Positions 14,330 through 14,559 of a DNA stretch of 14,559 nt are shown piece after piece. The position numbers and the translations under genes are program-made. The DNA comes from Nitrospirota bacterium. GTDB taxonomy: Bacteria; Nitrospirota; Thermodesulfovibrionia; UBA6902; BMS3Bbin08. Position 1 is the first letter of the stretch. The number at the start of each line of letters is the position of its first letter. The notes beneath the pieces were generated by a model. The model ran no database searches. It was not told where the DNA came from and worked only from the letters and a program-made list of their open reading frames with translations. The stretch covers positions 1-14,559 of the forward strand of contig JACQXH010000078.1 in the NCBI GenBank assembly GCA_016208845.1, written 5' to 3'.

Positions 14330-14352
14330 CCCTCTCCCGCAAGGGGAGAGGG
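14330..14352. repeat. Hairpin CCCTCTCCC-gcaag-GGGAGAGGG between metG and the MOSC gene
   Basis: A perfect 9-bp stem with a 5-base loop, next to 'cctcaccctaacc'. It lacks a T tract on the minus strand, so it is better read as a dispersed hairpin repeat. It ends about 25 bases before the MOSC start. Confidence 0.6.
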
Positions 14353-14393
14353 AATTAATTTTTTACCAACCCCTAATCCCTAACAACTAAACC

Positions 14394-14559
14394 CTATTTT
14401 ATCATCGCTCCTTCTTTCACATCCTTTGCGGGGATCAGTATGGACAGCACCCCGTCGCTGTCAGTAGCGGCAAGGAGCATGCCCTGTGATTCGACCCCCA
14501 TTAGTTTAGCAGGCTGGAGGTTTGTGACAACCACAATCTTGGAACCGATAAGCTGATCA
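14394..14559 (-). CDS. metG: Methionyl-tRNA synthetase C-terminal tRNA-binding domain (5' end outside the window)
   Basis: Only the last 54 residues are inside the window; the frame is open at the right edge and ends in TAG (14396-14394). The sequence GSKIVVVTNLQPAKLMGVES, then GMLLAA and LIPAKDVKEGAMIK, is the closing part of the EMAP/Arc1-type tRNA-binding domain that many bacterial MetRS proteins carry as a C-terminal dimerising appendage. A separate MetRS beta-chain gene would look the same here, so the full-length assignment depends on sequence beyond the window. It is upstream of, and co-directional with, the MOSC-mog-ccdA group. Confidence 0.85.
   Translation of the reverse strand, partial: DQLIGSKIVVVTNLQPAKLMGVESQGMLLAATDSDGVLSILIPAKDVKEGAMIK

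Overview
The window looks like a conserved chromosomal region of a diderm (Gram-negative-type) bacterium with mid-range GC. The diderm inference rests on an rpoC whose trigger loop carries a large insertion of the SI3 type, an apolipoprotein N-acyltransferase (lnt), a separate lipoprotein with a clear lipobox, and a CcdA-type thiol transporter. The gene neighbourhood and the many short palindromic intergenic repeats remind me of Nitrospirota or former Deltaproteobacteria. That placement is an inference and no marker here proves it.

Layout, left to right. Positions 1-3228 hold the last three quarters of rpoC (+). A palindromic repeat follows, then a Mut7-C/PIN-like zinc-ribbon protein (3329-3820, +), nested repeats, tRNA-Phe(GAA) on the minus strand (3997-4072) with a good sigma70-like promoter, and lnt (4424-5968, +). 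After a compound hairpin element comes prfB (6253-7366, +), with its in-frame UGA and programmed +1 frameshift site intact. Next are a small nitroreductase (7531-8034, +), a lipoprotein of unknown role (8165-8605, +), tRNA-Leu(CAG) (8702-8788, +), a PHP-domain phosphoesterase interrupted by an in-frame TAG (9056-9601, frame open to 9706), and a membrane-anchored TPR protein (9870-10613, +).

The right part is mostly on the minus strand. A higBA-type toxin-antitoxin pair (11586-10977) has operator-like repeats over its start and lies between two near-identical direct repeats. An exported protein of unknown function follows (12393-11857). The window ends with metG (3' end only), a MOSC-domain protein interrupted by an in-frame TGA, a mogA/moaB-type molybdopterin protein, and ccdA, whose start overlaps the mog stop. 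MOSC and Mog both point to molybdenum-cofactor chemistry; CcdA moves reducing power across the membrane for cytochrome c or other thiol maturation.

I see no large new multi-gene system. The most unusual signals are: (i) at least five copies of a short GC-rich CCTGCC...GGCAGG palindrome, several lying inside copies of other dispersed repeats as if inserted there; (ii) several genes whose start codon directly follows repeat-like DNA, with no visible Shine-Dalgarno sequence; (iii) two genes (PHP and MOSC) each with one in-frame stop followed by a continuing, family-like C-terminus; and (iv) the flanked higBA cassette with its operator.
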